64,000 nucleotides of DNA from Pontederia crassipes (Eukaryota > Streptophyta > Magnoliopsida > Commelinales > Pontederiaceae). The number at the start of each line of letters is the position of its first letter. Within the stretch, counting starts at the first letter, position 1. Shown in pieces: positions 35,025 through 46,620 of the stretch. A model generated the notes under the pieces. That model was not told the DNA's origin, did no database searches, and saw nothing but the letters and a program-made list of their open reading frames with translations. The position numbers were made by a program, and so were the translations under genes. Where the stretch lies: assembly GCA_030549335.1 (NCBI GenBank), contig CM060187.1, positions 6,944,001 to 7,008,000 of the forward strand, read 5' to 3'.

Positions 35025-36229
35025 TGATGCATAAAATGATGTAGCAAAATAAATCCATTAGCAAGTGCACTAGTCTCTCAAGCAATATAGTAAAAAGGAG
35101 TAAAAAGTGTCGAACCCACGAAAATATTATTAATAAAATATCTGATCTTATAAATTAATAAGAGAGGAAAACACATGGATTTCTGGAAATAAGTTTTGTA
35201 ATTATAAAATAAAATAGAGAAAATAAGATAAGATAAGATAATGGTGTTGAAGTTAGGCCTTAGGATGAAAAAGATAAGGATGAATATTTGAACTATAAAA
35301 GATAAATTGAATCTTTAAAGATGGATTAGAGTCCCCCTAATTATTAACTTGACATGATTAAATTGCGGTCTCCACAAACTGGCATCCCCTCAATATAAAC
35401 ATGCAAATTAAACTATCTTAATTTAATAAGAATTGAAGTTTTCACAAACTGACATCCCATCAAATCATATTGATATGAACCAGGAAATGCTTACAACTGC
35501 AATAGACAAAAGAAGAATCTTCTAGCAAAGTTGGATGATCAAGATAATGTTGTGGATCTCAAACATAAGGCAGTTGAAGATAATCAAGAATATCTGCGAT
35601 TGACAATTGATCAAAGTACAAGATTGACAATTGCATCAAATGTAAATTCTTAATGTGTTACAAATGGACAGCATGAAGAGTCAGCATAATATGGGTCAAA
35701 TAAATCATGATTTAACCATATTTATTTGGAATTTTCGGAATTAATTATATATGGAAATTCAGCTGAGAGTTGCAATAGGAATTCCTTTAGTTATTTTAGG
35801 AAACTAGTTACCATGCTTGTAGGCTAAGTTAGGCATTTTTCTTCGAGCCCAAATTCTGCTATCTAAGGCCTATAAATACAGCTATTTGTAATTATTTTAG
35901 ACAGCTTTGAATCTATTGAATTATGGCTTAATTGCTTTGCTGTGAGGGAACTCCTGCAACCCGTTCTTCAGAAACTTTCGCCGTTAATTACAAGGTTGGC
36001 TATCTTGTTATTAAATCCATTTATTTATAATATCGATTGCTTGGTTCATTGTAATCTTGAGGTTGATATTCCGTTACTTTGAAAATTTATTTGATCTCGT
36101 TTCTTTGATTATCATATATTGTTCCGGTCACTCAAGGCATTGTTCTTGAGCATCGTATCGGTTGGTATCAGAGCCGCATTTTCGATTCGGTTTTTTTCTA
36201 GTTATCTTTCATTATCCAATTGTCTCCTA

Positions 36230-36690
36230 TTTTAGTTTCTGAAAAAAAAGGAAAAAAAATTCTGGTCTATTTGTTATTCAAACCCTAGTCATCTTCCTTA
36301 TGTCTGAAAAAAAATTTGTTGCAGTTTAAAAAAACCATAAAAACTCTGCTTATTTGTTGTTGAAACCCTAGTCGTCATCCTTATTTGTTCTCAAGTTTGC
36401 TGTAGTTTCAAAAAAAATTGAAAAGAATTTCGAAAATAAAAAAAGGTCTGAAAAGGAAAGTGCAAGAAAGGAGGAAAGAGAAGAACAAGAAAAAAAATTC
36501 TGAAAAAAATTCAAAAAAAAATCTGAAAAAAAAAACTGAAAGGAAAGATTCAAAAGGAAGAGAAAGGAAAGAAAAGAAAAGGAAAGTTTATTTCTGGAGA
36601 GAAAGGAGGAAAAAAAACTGAAAGGAAAGATTCAAAAGGAGAAGAAAAGAAAAGGAAAGCTTATTTCTGGAGAGAAAGGTGCACACGAAA
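36230..36690 (+). repeat. Purine-rich leader of the gypsy element
   Basis: About 450 bp of A/G-rich text with repeated GAAAGATTCAAAAGG, TTATTTCTGGAGAGAAAGG and CTGAAAAAA words just after the primer-binding site. Purine-rich leaders are common at this place in chromovirus-type elements. The Lys-rich 67-codon frame here is translation of this tract and is not accepted as a gene. Confidence 0.75.
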
Positions 36691-37045
36691 TTTATGAGAT
36701 TTTGAATGATTTAATCCAATTAATCAGTGATCTTTGATTTCATTATATATCTATCTTTATTTGGCAACCTTTTTTTTTCTAATCTCTATTCTAATTTTAG
36801 ATTCAAGATTTCTTTTGATCTTGCAATCATATTGATAAATTAGATTGATTTAATTACTCATTGCCTTGTGTTGACTTCCATTAGTTCTCTTAGAACTTGT
36901 TGGAGGGTTCAAGAGAGAAAAAAAGGCTGAGTGGTGAGTACAATTCAGGAAAAAGCCAAATAGAGTTGAGGTAAAATACGAGGGTCACCACGTGAGGTAT
37001 TGAGATTGCTTTTATCATTAACATTTGCTGCAGAAATTTCTCACA

Positions 37046-37285
37046 ATGCCAACAGGAAAGGACAAAGAGTTTAATCCTAAAAAAGGAAAAGTTGATAAAA
37101 CAAGAATGATGGAGGTCATGGCACAACAATTTCAACGTCGTGAAAATATGATTACTGAACTTCATGATCAGGTAGATGTGCAATTGCACAACTACAATAA
37201 GTTATACAACCAAATGAAAAGAAGAGATTGCCAAAGACAGCATGCTCCTGATAAACATGATGAAGAGATGGAAGAGAAAAAATGA
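37046..37285 (+). pseudogene. Gag-like N-terminal remnant of the gypsy element
   Basis: From ATG at 37046 (MPTGKDKEFNPKKG) an 79-residue basic/acidic, helix-rich segment (MMEVMAQQFQRRENMITEL) ends with TGA at 37283-37285. It occupies the place of the Gag start after the leader, but the capsid core and zinc knuckle are missing. Its stop overlaps the next frame's start as ATGA, so the two frames were probably once separated by several hundred codons now deleted. An upstream in-frame TTG at 37025 extends the frame but is not a normal start. Confidence 0.5.
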
Positions 37286-38001
37286 TGAAAGTTGGAGAAG
37301 GCATAAGCGTGTTCAGCTTGGAGGAAGAAGTCATGATCCAAAAAATGTTTTCTATGTGCGTTGTTGTGTTACAGATAGAACTTGTCAATCTTGCTAGCCA
37401 TTACATGGTGGAGAAGTTGGGACTACCAACCTTAAAGCACCCAAAACCATACAAACTTCAGTGGATAAACGATGGAGGAGAAGTCAAAGTGACTAAACAG
37501 GTGCTTGTGTCATTTAAAATTGGAAGATTTACTAATGAAGTATTATGTGATGTTGTATCAATGCATGCTTGTCATATCCTTTTGGGGCAACCATGGCAAT
37601 ATGATCATTGTGTGACACATGATGGTGCTACCGGCCATTATAAATGTCGCAAAGATGAGAGAAAATACACTTTAGCACCATTGCCACCTCAAGAAGCATA
37701 CGAAGAGCAGGTGCAACTTAAAGAGCGTGTAGCAGCCTACAACGTGGAGAGGAAAAATTTGGTTGCACAACGTCACTTGAAGAAAGATGAAGTTGATTGT
37801 ACAGCAACTCCAAACAATGCTGAGAGTTGTGACAAAGATGAAAAATATGAGTGTCACAACTTGAGTGATGAAAATGATAGCCACACAACTTTTGAGTGCT
37901 TAGAAATGCCACTTTCTGAAAGCATTGAGATGCAACATTTAGATGCTGAGTATTATGAGAGTTGTGAGAATGAGAGAAGATTAGATCTTGAGTGTTTATA
38001 A
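37282..38001 (+). pseudogene. Retropepsin-like protease remnant without active-site aspartate
   Basis: The 239-codon frame carries the C-terminal part of a Ty3/gypsy protease, which normally cuts the Gag-Pol polyprotein: LVNLASHYMVEKLGLPTLKH, PYKLQWINDGGEVKV, VLCDVVSMHACHILLGQPWQ and YTLAPLPPQEAYEE. The segment before it, with the catalytic Asp-Ser/Thr-Gly, is missing. A neighbouring frame still reads DPKNVFYVRCCVTDRTC just upstream, so a deletion plus frameshift removed the active site. The tail is Glu/Asp/Cys-rich and ends at TAA 37999-38001. Without the aspartate it cannot act as a protease. Its long open frame may be chance or recent decay. Confidence 0.8.
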
Positions 38002-39085
38002 AGGCCATCTCCAGAGAGATGTGAGAAAAAAAACTTGAGTATTGAGACAAAAGTAAGAGTTCAGTAATTTTTCTCCTAACACTAATCATATCTTGTCTTT
38101 TGATTCTGATTTGTCCATGCAGATATGTAGGAGTGGAGTATATGAAGATACAAATTCCATCGTGCAAGGACTTGAAAGAGGTTGTATTGATTTTATGATG
38201 ACTGGTTTGAAAAATCCCTCACATTTGAAACTTTATATTTGTTTGATGTGACTAACTTGCAGGTCTTAATTGAGAGAAGTATTGAATGGTATGCAAACAT
38301 TATTCCTGAATTTTCTATTCCACCTTATTATTCATTGAGTGCTGATACACTTTATTTGAGCCATATGTTAAAATTTTGGAATGAATATTTTTTAGTTCTG
38401 AACACTTTTGAATGGTTGATTATGACTTCTAGATTTTCTGATGACCTCAAAGTCTTATTCATTTCCTTAAATCAAACCTTGTGCTCAACTAAAATCATTT
38501 ATTCTGATGATTTTATAATCTTCCATGTCATTTTCAAAAATCATTAGCATGTGCATTAGTTGGACTTCTTTGGATTTTTCATCAAAGATTTGAGAGTTAA
38601 CTTCTATGGAGATATTTTGATTTATAACAATCATGTTTTGAGTAGTTGCAGGGATTTGCATAATTCCTTGGATGAGCCAAGTTATTTGCTTGGTTATGAA
38701 TCTTACAATATTCAGATGTTAAGGATTCATTTTATTTCGTGGAAACTAACATTTTTATCTTGGATCCACTTGATAATCTCCATATTGGATTCCTAGTTCT
38801 TTGGAATATATTGCGGAAAGGAAGGTTCCCGAAGTTTCGCGAGTTGTTGCTTCAACTACCATTGTCTCATGGGCATAAAATATTTCATCTAGGTGAATAT
38901 GAGAGTTACATTACTTTTCATATTACTTATCTTCTTCTTTCTTTACACTTGCAGGATCTTAGCATGATGGTATAATTGAGGAATCAAATTTGCGATCTAG
39001 CTTGAGATACATCAGAAAGGGAAGTATAAAGATCTCCATTATGCGTGTCCTGAATTATTTAATAAATTCAGATATGTGATAGGTT
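38002..39085 (+). other. Unidentified internal segment with exon-like pieces
   Basis: Where pol would be expected, no reverse transcriptase or integrase motif is present. Three TTGCAG/ATGCAG sites (about 38123, 38262 and 38955) follow pyrimidine-rich runs. The first is followed by a 56-bp piece (38124-38179) open in two frames, one reading ICRSGVYEDTNSIVQGLER, and then by a GTTG donor-like site. Open frames of 102 and 78 codons (38239-38547 and 38560-38796) have no recognised domain. It may be decayed pol or captured host sequence. Confidence 0.35.
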
Positions 39086-39233
39086 ATTCTCCTTATTGTG
39101 AATGTAGATTCGAGGACAAATCCTTTTGAAGAGGATGGAAATGATATAAACTTGAATATATTCTCCTTATTGTGAATGTAGATTCGAGGACGAATCCTTT
39201 TGAAGAGGAGGGAAATGATATGAACCAAGAAAA
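39086..39233 (+). repeat. Tandem duplication of the polypurine tract and LTR start (74-bp unit)
   Basis: Units 39086-39159 and 39160-39233 each contain ATTCTCCTTATTGTGAATG, GATTCGAGGAC, AATCCTTTTGAAGAGGA and GGAAATGATAT. The second copy provides the actual tract before the 3' LTR at 39216; the first is a spare tract followed by a few bases of LTR start. Confidence 0.85.
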
Positions 39234-41342
39234 GCTTACAACTGCAACCAATAAAAGAAGAATCTTCTAGCAAAGTTGGATGATCAAGATAATGTTGTGG
39301 ATCTCAGACATAAGGCAATTGAAGATAATCAAGAATATCTGCGATTGACAATTGATCAAAGTACAAGATTGACAATTGCATCAAATCCAAATTCTCAATG
39401 TGTTACAAATTGGGCCGCATGAAGATTCAGCATAATATGGGTCAAATAAATCATGGTTTAACCATATTTATTTGGATTTTTTGGAATTAATTATATATGA
39501 AAATTCAGCTGAGAGTTGCAATAGGAATTCCTTTAGTTATTTTAGGGAACTTGTTACCATGCTTGTAGGCTAAGTTAGGCATTTTTCTTCCAGCCCAAAT
39601 TATGCTATCTAAGGCCTATAAATACAGCTATTTGTAATTGTTTTAGACAGCTTTGAATTTATTGAATTATGGCTTAATTGCTTTGGTGTGAGGGAACTCC
39701 TGCAACCCGTTCTTCGGGAACTTTCGCCGTTAATTACAAGGTTGGCTATCTTGTTATTAAATCCATCTATTTATAATATCGATTGCTTGGTTCATTGTAA
39801 TCTTGAGGTTGATATTCCGCTGCTTTGAAAATTCGTTTGATCTCGTTTATTTGATTATCATATATTATTCCGGTCACTCAAGGCATTGTTCTTAAGCATC
39901 CTATCACATATTAATATTAAGACGCAGTAAACTGGATTCCCTATACTATTAATCATTCCACAAGCTGGTATAGATTAACAGATCATACAAACTTGATTCT
40001 CCACACATTAGTTATCAAATTTATGTCAATTATTAATTTCAAATAAAATAAATTAATTTAATTAATGAATTTTAAAATCAAATAGTCCACAAACTAGTAA
40101 TTACTCAACTCAGAAATCCAAATAATTAAATCAAAAGCATTAAGCACAATTAACTAATTGATCATAAAAGATTAAAATAAATAATATAGGGTCCAAATAG
40201 TTTCTCTTCAATTAATATTCTCCTAAAATAAATATAATAAAAAAAATTAAACCCAAACAAAGTATGCGCACAACCAGACTTCAGATAGGAACATTGGCCA
40301 GCACCCCTTCTTCAATCTTAGGCTGCACCCTCTCCTCTTGGTCACAGCCTGCAGCGCTCATGACTCACCGTAGAAGAAAACCGCACTTCAAAGCATGAGT
40401 TGGGGCGATGGCTTCCTCCTCTATTTATAGGTGCAGACGATGTACAATCGAGTTTAACTAAGATAAACTTTACGTGCTTCAAATCTCGACCGACAGATGA
40501 AACTTTGGTTAATGATAAAAACTTATCTATTTGTCACCCGGTGATAAACTCCTTTTTGATTCTCGGCCACCAAATAATGATGGTGGTTTTGCACCCAATG
40601 ATTGGTTAATGACCGATGATACTTACTAAGTATTGGTTAAGGATAAACTTGAATGTTGGTTATTGATGAAAAGCTTCTCAATGCTTTATCGCCCAATGAT
40701 AGGGATATCACCTTAGTTAATGATAAAGTTTTGCATCCAATGATAGAGACATCTCCTTGGTTAATGATAGAGTTTTGCACCCAATGATAGAGACATCTCC
40801 TTAGTTAATGATAGCATATTGTGCCCAATGATTTCTTCATGGTTGGATATTACGGCCGTTAATGATGGTGGTTTGCGCCCATGATCACGATCGTTAAGGA
40901 TAAACTTTTGATGATTATATTGAATTGGCGCCCCATGATGACCTACTTCTCGGCCAACAAAAGATAAAGTATCGACTTATTGAAATTAAATCTTCCTTTC
41001 ACGCCCCATAAGAACTCTTCTAATATGCTTGTCGATCGAAAATCTCTTTGTTCATGATAAAATATCAGCCATTGATAACCTTCAAAGTGTGTTTTGCGCC
41101 TAATAGGATAATATGTCATCTTGATTGTGCGTGAATCGCCGTTTGAATCGTAATCCTGCAAAATAATTATCAAAATTTAATTAATTCGCCCACAATTGAA
41201 ATATTCGAAGAACTAATAAGTAGAATCGATAAATCCAAAATTATGACTAAAAATAATCTAAAATGATGCATGCCATGATCAAATTACAAAAATATTAATT
41301 AAAATAGATTAAAATATATTATACTAGAATTTGCTATGCTAA

Positions 41343-41599
41343 TGATGACATTTGAGTTCATGTAGTAAATTTTATGAGAATACGATAAAAAAAGACACTA
41401 GAATTTGAAAAAAAAATTTAGGAAGCATTTGGTACCCATCTTGAGTCTGACCCCTAATTTACTAGAAAATGTTGAGTTTGATATCAATTTTTATAGAAAA
41501 AAGTGGAAATTATGAGGCATATCCATATGCAAGAAGATTAATTAGCTGCCATTTACAATGAGGAAGTCATCTACCATTAGACGGATTGAAGTTGCTTTC
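41343..41599. other. Short unassigned segment
   Basis: AT-rich sequence between the degraded end of LTR B and the family F fragment. Nothing was recognised. Confidence 0.5.
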
Positions 41600-42620
41600 T
41601 TTGGACAATGATTGTCATAATTTTACTTTTATACACTTCTTTATACACTTCTTTATATTGTGCCATGTGTCCTGTCCAGAAAATATCAGCAGTGCCAGTT
41701 TTTTGGACAACAAAAAAGCAAGTGGTCCCCCCTCCTTTTTCCTCCTTTTGCAGCCTTCTTTTCCCTACTAGAAAGGCCAAAACAGTAAGCATTAAAGTCC
41801 TTGAATGGGATTTTAACAAATAAGGATTAGGACAATGACAATTATTAGCTCAATTATCGAAAGGGATTTGGTGTTGTGCAGGAATGAAAACCATAATTAA
41901 AATTGATAACTTTGAGGCCTGGACTGATAACTTTGCTTATATCATGAATAATATCCAAATATGAATGGTTCAGAGCATTGAAGGCATCAAAGGGATTAGG
42001 GTGGAAAGTGAATGAGGTCAGAAATCAAATGTGGATAAGATTTCATAGTAATGATAACTTTGGTGACCCAGAATGATAACTTGTTGCCATAAAATGATAA
42101 CTTGTCATAACTTTGGTTGTGGTTATTCAAATGTGATCAAATCTGAGCGGCAAGGAGTTAGGACAGTAATTTAATTATTGCCTAATGCTTTTATGAAGAA
42201 TTGATGGCCTTGCACATTGAAATGACAATTTTGCCCCAAAATGATAACTTGACACTAAAAAATGATAACTTGTGAAATGAAATGATAACTTTGCACAAGT
42301 TGAAATATGATCATCCAAATATGATTAATTCATAATGGCAGAGGATTTAGGGCAAGATAATCACTAAAAATTAGTTAAATTAGAAAAATGATAACTTGCC
42401 CAAAAAATGATAACTTGGCATAGAATTGATATCTTTATGGATTTTAGCAATTCAGAACCTCTATGCACATGGAATTAAGTGTAAAATGAGAATGATCAGC
42501 TGGTTATCACAATCCATTGCATTCCAAGCATAATTGGCCAAAAGTTAGGCAAAATAAGGGCTCGATATGGGTGAATTGACTAGAAAATGGGATAAAAACC
42601 TATTGTGATCAACTAGTGAT
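41600..42620 (-). mobile_element. Truncated LTR fragment of family F
   Basis: Aligns with 54110-55143: GTCCTGTCCAGA, the C-run GGTCCCCCCTCC, AGGCCAAAACAGTAAGCAT, GTGTTGTGCAGGAATGAAAAC and many AATGATAACTTG words, ending CTAGTGATCA at 42620, the LTR edge. The CTTTTATA (TATA) box is at 41626-41633. The outer (left) two thirds of the LTR are missing. It is joined directly to the chromovirus LTR at 42621 without a purine tract. Confidence 0.75.
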
Positions 42621-44495
42621 CAAAGTGCCTCACACAACACTATCATAACTTCCCTCCATCATCCATGAGTCTCTCTTTCAATCTGTGGATTGATAAAGGC
42701 TATAGGGAGCATAGCTCCGATTTATCATTTAAGTTCATAACATTCAATTTCAATCAAGTGGACAGAAGCTTATTAAATCACTGGTGTTCATTTAAAGTCA
42801 TACTCTTCCTATCCACGTATCGGACGTCCGAAAGTCGAGCAATCGTCAGCTTTAGGTCCATTCAGTGGCCGTCTGAAAAGGGAACGAATGCTCGTTTATT
42901 TGTGTTTTTTGATCGATCGAAAAGGGAGCGGTCGACCATTTTGTGTTCATTTTTTATTCATTTCAAGATTATATTCTTTTGATCACTTTAGGTCAATCAA
43001 GTTTGTAGGGAGCAGGATTGGCTCCGAATCACCTTTAATATCATGTCATTCCATATCAATCAAATGGAGCTTGTCAAATCATGAGGGTTAAATTAAGATC
43101 ATATCTCCCTCTGTCCATATATTGGACGATTAGAAGATCATCGGTCGTCTGTTTATGATTCATCAGCAGTCGTCCAAAAGAGTTTCGAATGTCTATTTAT
43201 CATTATCCACCAGTCAATCGAAAAGATGCAATTTTCCATTTTGGTTCATCTGTTGGTCGTTTGAAAGTCATACATAAATCAGTTAATATCAAGGTTTCTT
43301 GTTGTATGTCATAATAGGAGAACATTCTCAGACTTTCGATCAAGAGGTTTCGATCGACCGAAACTGGACCGATCGTCCATTGGGAACAATGTCATCTTTT
43401 TTCTACTTTTGGTTGAGAGTTTAGTTGGCCGAAACTGAACCGATCATCCATTGGGATCAGTGTCATAAATACACATAAATTATCATTGAAATCATATATG
43501 ATCTAAGTACATATGTCCGGGGTCAAAATCATGAAGATTATCCTTCTATTAGTCAGAACCCTGCCCGAGTACAAGTGGAACTTAGGCCGAGTTCCGACGA
43601 AATCCATCTCGGAAAATCCCGAGCAAAACTAGGCCGGGTGAAGTCTATACCTGGGTCAGGTTGGGACGCGAGTGGGTCGAGACGGTCCTCTTGCCCAATC
43701 ATCTTCCTCGAAACGAACCCGACTGGGTCATCCTAAACTCGGGCCAGGTCGTGTCAATTGCAGAACTTCGAGTTCGCGACCATGGTGGATCCGGGCCGAG
43801 TTCGGTGGAACTCAATTCGAGATTGAGTTAAATCGGGCTGGGTTCTTTCATTCGGAAAGACTACGCATTTTGCGATATTTCCTCTGATCAGTTGTACAGT
43901 GATTGTCAGTATATTTACATGAGGAAATCATCATTTAACAATACATAACCATACACTACATAACTATCTAAATCATGGCAGATAGATCTAATCATTCTTC
44001 ATATAAACGATTCGTAATAAGCATGAAAAACATTCGGCTATGATCCATAATCACATTATAACTTCAAGAAATCATACGACACGAATTATATTCATGCTAG
44101 CATTGATTCTAGTTCTACATAGGTCCTTAAAACATGCATCCTTCGTTTGGAAATCAACCTATGAGATAGATCCCGAAATCACACCTTTTTATGTCGATTT
44201 TTAGTTCGTCTCGCCGGGGTTTGTCCTCTACTCTTCGACATCTTCTGCACTAATGGGCGTCGCCAGCATCGCCTCCCCATTTCCTGGCCACGACCAACAG
44301 CAAGAACACGACTTGAATGAAGAAACAAAGAAATGGAGAGAGGGAAGGGAGGAAATGGGGTTTTATATGTGATTGGGTTGTCCTTTCCTCTCCCATGTTT
44401 GTGAGGGAATGGGATTCAGTAGGTTTAGTGAAGAGAGGAGAGGAAAGGCCGAGTTCCTTTTGTCTTCTCTTTTTTTTTTGAAACAGTGCGTTACA
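42621..44495 (-). mobile_element. 3' LTR of family G, truncated
   Basis: About 1,875 bp matching 58455-60279: CTCACACAA, CTCTCTTTCAATCTGTGGAT, CATTCAATTTCAATCA, repeated (G)ACCGATCGTCC words, GGCCGAGTT-rich stretches and GAAACAGTGCGTTACA at the end. A TATAAAA-type box lies at about 44358-44366 on the minus strand, about 130 bp from the LTR edge. Directly right of 44495, GATTCGGGGACGAATC (minus strand, about 44508-44535) is the usual chromovirus phrase next to the purine tract. Confidence 0.8.
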
Positions 44496-44769
44496 TTATA
44501 ATACCCATTGAAAAAAGATTCGTCCCCGAATCGGGTACGAATGAAGGTTGTCTAATAGCTATCTCTTCATCTTGTCCTTATTATCTCTTTAACCTTGACA
44601 TCATGTCACAATTGAAATATTTTCTATGACTGGTGTATTTTATCTATGCCTAATACGATATCCTTAGAGGTGATTAATTCAATAATAAATTTCCTGTCAT
44701 GCCCAATAAAAGTTAACATCTATTACTACATTTTTAATTTAAAATGTAGTGCCTCCGATGGGCGTGTCA

Positions 44770-45555
44770 TCATGACCCTGGTTTGAGTTGCACTCCATGT
44801 TGTAGGCAATACTCTTCAGCCATGTATTGGTGTCTCAGATGTTCTGTTGGTCATAGTTATGTCTGTCCGCTAGTGTGGTAGGCTGATCTCAACTCTGTAG
44901 ACGGTTATCTCGCGGATAGCTAGTGTGGTGGAGGCCATCCAGGAACTGTTTGGCGCAATCTGCCTCATCCATCTGATCATTACTATAGCGCTCTAGCTGG
45001 ATGAAGCATGCATGGTACTATTCTAATGTCATGTTGCCTTGGCATAGGTCCTTGAATTCTTTGGACTTCGTGTATTGGGCCTCGAAAAGTTCCTTGAAGC
45101 TCAACCAAGGAATAACCACTTGGCTCGGGAACTTAGTTTCCAGGGCCGCCTCCCACAATCACTGGCCCGACCGGTGAGCATGTGAGTAACATAGAGGACC
45201 TTACTGTCCTCGCCACATTGAGCGATGCAGAGTATCCGCTCCATCGTAGTAAGTCAGTGGATGACTTTTCCTAGTCCACTGCCCCTTTAAAGTAAGGCGA
45301 ATACAGCTTTAGAAAGGCCTGTATCATGTCCTCGTAGTGAGGAATTGGTGGTGCTAGGGAGGAAGCGATGCTTGGTACATGGGTATGTTGCTGCACTAGA
45401 GGAGCTCTTACTGAAAATCCTCCCTTACTTGACTCCCAGGAGCGGAGTCAAGTCCGTCGATAGCATTCTCCAAAGTAGTCGCAATACGACCACCTCCACA
45501 TGTGCGTCTATGGCCTCTGCTGTGTCGGGCTGCTGAAAGTGTCATGGGAGCCATC
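44770..45555 (-). pseudogene. Chromovirus gag pseudogene
   Basis: Gag forms the capsid-like particle of the element. On the minus strand from ATG at 45555 one reads MAPMTLSAARHSRGHRRT, then IPHYEDMIQAFLKLYSPYFK near 45330, MERILCIAQCGEDSKVLYVT and HMLTGRASD near 45200, FKELFEAQYTKSKEFKDLCQ near 45080, and YHACFIQLERYSNDQMDEAD near 44990. These are Retrotrans_gag blocks in the right order. Stops (TAA near 45411, TAG near 45277, TGA near 45150, TAG near 45027) and at least two frameshifts destroy it. The zinc-knuckle region and all of pol are gone. Confidence 0.85.
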
Positions 45556-45692
45556 TAGAAAAGCATAACAATCCAATTCAATAAACAACCATGATCGTAA
45601 AGGCATAATGATTCTTAATTTACTTTGCGGTGGTTGAGTATGGTGGTAGCTCTGGTGGGTGCACATGGACCACCAAGAGAGTCGTAGCGTTA

Positions 45693-45705
45693 GACTCTGA
45701 TATCA
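45693..45705 (-). other. Primer-binding site of family G
   Basis: TGATATCAGAGTC on the minus strand, one base from TGGTATCAGAGTC, complementary to the 3' end of initiator Met tRNA. Four bases separate it from the 5' LTR edge at 45710, which confirms that the LTR lies to its right and that gag reads leftward. Confidence 0.8.
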
Positions 45706-46354
45706 TAAATGTGATGCCCCAAAATTCGACCCCGCCAAAGGGCGGAACCTACTTTCGATCGTTACTTTTTTCGATCCAGATGGTCAAAACTCATGACATG
45801 TAAGCGAAAGACTTAAAATTTACTATTACAATAATGGAACATAAGATATGTGAAAGCTAAAATAGATGAAATAATGAACACAACTCTAGGTCCATGTCAC
45901 ACTACATGTCTCTACGATGTCCCAAATACAACTCGATCAATAGAAGGGAAGACTCCATATAAACTCTATGATAATCATGTGCACGTGCCATCAAGCTGTA
46001 GTTGCCGCATACACGCCAACGAAGCTCGCAATTCAATCATGTACCTATGGGGTTCACACAGCGGAGCAAGCTCAACTGTTAGCAAAAAGCTAAGTGAGTG
46101 TCCGTATAAATCATAGATTAATTCCATTAGAATAAGCATGAAACAAGATAGAATCAAGTATAAGAATGAATCATAATAGAGGAGCCGATAAAAGAAAACT
46201 CATAGTTCATGCCTTTTCATTTCCTTTCCTTTCCATGTTCGTGTTCGTGTTCATTATTCATATTTATGGTTCTTATTGATATTCATGTTCATAAGGACAA
46301 GTTCCCTTCATTTATTATTGGCCATTCATTTTCTCTCATTCTATCCATTTACAT

Positions 46355-46620
46355 AGGGAAAGATGACCTCGCATTAGATGGTAACATCGCTCGGTGGAGA
46401 TAACCTCGGACTAGGTGGCAACATTCGTACAAGTGAGGATGACCTCGCACTAGATGGCAACACCCTGAGATGACCTCGTACTAGGCGGTAACATCCATAA
46501 TTCAGGATGACCTCGCATTAGATGGCAACACCCCTCTATGGAGATGACCTCGCACTAGGCAGTAACATCCGTAGAAGTGAGGATGACCTCGCACTAGACG
46601 ACAACACCCCTCTATGGAGA
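46355..46620. repeat. Tandem GATGACCTCGCACTAG array in the family G 5' LTR
   Basis: About seven imperfect units of 40-50 bp, each with GATGACCTCGCA(C/T)TAG followed by GCAACACC or GTAACATCC. The array is cut at 46620 by the gag-only element and resumes at 58421 with GGAAATGACCTTGCACTAGG, which shows directly that the flanks were once continuous. The aligned part of the 3' LTR does not reach this region. Confidence 0.88.

Larger units (their letters stand above)
35471..39906 (+). mobile_element. Non-autonomous Ty3/gypsy LTR retrotransposon (4,436 bp)
   Basis: The LTRs are 35471-36160 and 39216-39906 (690 and 691 bp), both beginning TGATATGAACCA and ending TATCG/TATCA. A perfect target duplication CATAT lies at 35466-35470 and 39907-39911. 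The primer site TGGTATCAGAGCC is at 36163-36175; the purine tract GAAGAGGAGGGAAA precedes the 3' LTR. The internal 3,055 bp encode only a short gag-like start and a protease remnant. Reverse transcriptase, RNase H and integrase are absent, so movement would need a helper. It lies inside LTR B and is younger than it. Confidence 0.93.
35025..41342 (-). mobile_element. Solo LTR B of the same Athila-like family, split by a gypsy element
   Basis: Starts TGATGCATAAAATGATG at 35025 and, after removing the insertion 35471-39906, follows the sequence of LTRs A, D and E to a degraded end near 41342 (TTTGCTATGCTAA against TTTTGCATGCATCA). The net length is about 1,877 bp. A TATAAATA box lies at 40422-40429 (minus). 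No 5-bp flanking duplication was recognised (AGATT on the left), so the right edge may be rearranged. Repeated GATAAA/CCCAATGATAG words fill 40500-41110. Confidence 0.75.

Noticed and set aside
36418..36621. Lys-rich 67-codon frame
   Set aside because: Translation of the purine-rich leader after the primer-binding site.
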